Source of the DNA: Tetrahymena thermophila SB210
Lineage: Eukaryota > Ciliophora > Oligohymenophorea > Hymenostomatida > Tetrahymenidae
Length of the DNA stretch: 64,000 nucleotides
Assembly (NCBI RefSeq): GCF_000189635.1
Contig: NW_002475930.1
Coordinates: forward strand, 248,001-312,000
Reading direction: 5' to 3'
Position numbers and translations under genes: made by a program. Below, in pieces: positions 62,867 to 64,000 of the stretch (positions are counted from its first letter, which is position 1; each line of letters begins with the position of its first letter). The notes beneath the pieces were generated by a model, which was given only the letters and a program-made list of their open reading frames with translations, was not told where the DNA came from and searched no databases.

Positions 62867-64000
62867 TTTGTGAGTTATTTTAAAATTCTTTTCTTTATTT
62901 ATTAAATATCTATTTTACTGTTTGTTTGTTACCGATTTTAAGATAAATCAAATTAATCCTTTTAATTAATAATCTTTTGATATTTCCTGATAAAAAATTA
63001 TAAAATTTCTATATTCAAAACAAAAAAAAATATTTAATGAACATTTTTTATTAATTTTTCTTATAGAAAAATACTTCTGCTTTAGGATATAGTATCTATC
63101 TCTTCTACATATTGATAAAGTATATTTCTACCAATATAAAAATTTATTTTTTGAGTTTGAATCTATATTTTTGATTATGTCTACATCTATCAATCTATAC
63201 ATCAGATATTATGTATAATTTACATTTAAATGGAACATATTTAGTTTTTTTTAATTTAATATAAAATATTTCTATCTTTATCAACTTTTTTATTTTTTAG
63301 AGTATGCATTTACATTTTTTATTATTTCTATATTTTTTATCAAGTATAATGAAAATTTAAATAAAATACTTACTTTATTTTTAGAAGTTTATTTTATATA
63401 TTATTAAATATTTAGCAGAAAGATTATAAAAAATAACCCATATTCAAATAATAAATGTATTATCTTTAAATGCTAAATAAATAATAGCCATTAAAATTGT
63501 TTAAATTTATTCATATTTTATTTTACAAAAGCAGTGTATATTATTTTTACAAGATAGATTGAACAATTAAATATTTATTTCAATATTTTAATAAATAAAA
63601 GAAGTTTTAAAAACGAATATGGATACTGATACTTTGTTTTGGGAATCAAATTTTAAAAATTCATGTTAAATAAGTCAAATCAATTTGATTTTCTGAAAAT
63701 ATGTATTTTAATTGAAATTCAACTATATACTATGATCTTAAATATGTTAAATGTATATTTATGACTGTTTTTTAAACTTAGTTAATAAATTTGGAAACGG
63801 AATACACAAAACACTAATAAATATAAATAAAATAAACTTTTATCAATAGTTTCTTGCAGTAAGTCTCTACGTCAAACAGTGCAAGTAGAAAATTTAAATC
63901 TAGAATGCAAAATAGATAAATAAATGAATTAATATTAAAATTTCCTAATCTAAACATAAATCTCCATTTAAAAATAAATGGAGGATTATAGGTTTTAGTA
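62867..64000. other. AT-rich end of window
   Basis: The 5' flank of the gene above and further AT-rich DNA. No gene seen. It contains the short hairpin at 63962-63983. Confidence 0.6.
63962..63983. repeat. perfect 9-bp-stem hairpin
   Basis: CTCCATTTA, loop AAAA, TAAATGGAG: a perfect inverted repeat near the window end, with no coding context. It could be a terminator-like or small-RNA hairpin, or chance. Confidence 0.7.

Noticed and set aside
1..64000. tRNA genes, rRNA, CRISPR arrays, telomere repeats (GGGGTT) and a Tetrahymena chromosome breakage sequence
   Set aside because: I looked for T-loop-like GGTTCRA motifs outside genes, GGGGTT runs and the 15-bp breakage motif by eye and found none. 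A covariance or motif search would be decisive.

Overview
The window reads as nuclear DNA of an oligohymenophorean ciliate, most likely a Tetrahymena or close relative. Every convincing gene runs through many in-frame TAA and TAG codons and ends at TGA, which is the ciliate nuclear code with TAA/TAG read as glutamine. Starts sit in A-rich context. Introns are GT-AG, AT-rich and about 45 to 330 nt, longer than the 20-35 nt introns typical of Paramecium. Intergenic DNA is extremely AT-rich. Standard-code ORFs here are mostly fragments or antisense shadows of the real genes.

Layout: (1) 0-12.5 kb is gene-poor, with two small minus-strand genes (241 aa; a 190-aa secreted protein), a 420-aa plus-strand gene and long AT deserts. 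(2) 12.5-25.5 kb holds a nine-exon organic-ion-type MFS transporter, a large minus-strand HEAT-repeat gene that I read as the cohesin loader Scc2/NIPBL, and a divergent mosaic gene with a SAM-like N-terminus and a carbohydrate-binding-like C-terminus. (3) 26.4-41 kb is a head-to-tail pair of about 7-kb paralogues on the minus strand: signal peptide, Cys-rich repeats, a beta-rich REJ-like region, a GPS-like motif (seen in the first copy) and a multi-pass membrane C-terminus resembling polycystin-1-type proteins. (4) 41-50.5 kb holds a coiled-coil protein, a ciliate-type two-TM membrane protein, a small Ser/Thr-rich single-TM protein and a decayed Ser/Thr-rich fragment, separated by diverged tandem repeats. 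(5) 52.9-56.8 kb is an intronless 1309-aa protein kinase-TPR fusion. (6) 57-63 kb has a kinase-like remnant, an uncharacterised ORF, a membrane-anchored aspartyl protease and a second member of the family that ends in TDLWFD.

The genes do not form an operon. The themes are surface and membrane proteins (secreted, Cys-rich, protease, transporter, single-TM) plus one chromosome-biology gene. Most intron models were checked by reading-frame arithmetic. The exact exons of the two large Cys-rich genes were only partly resolved.
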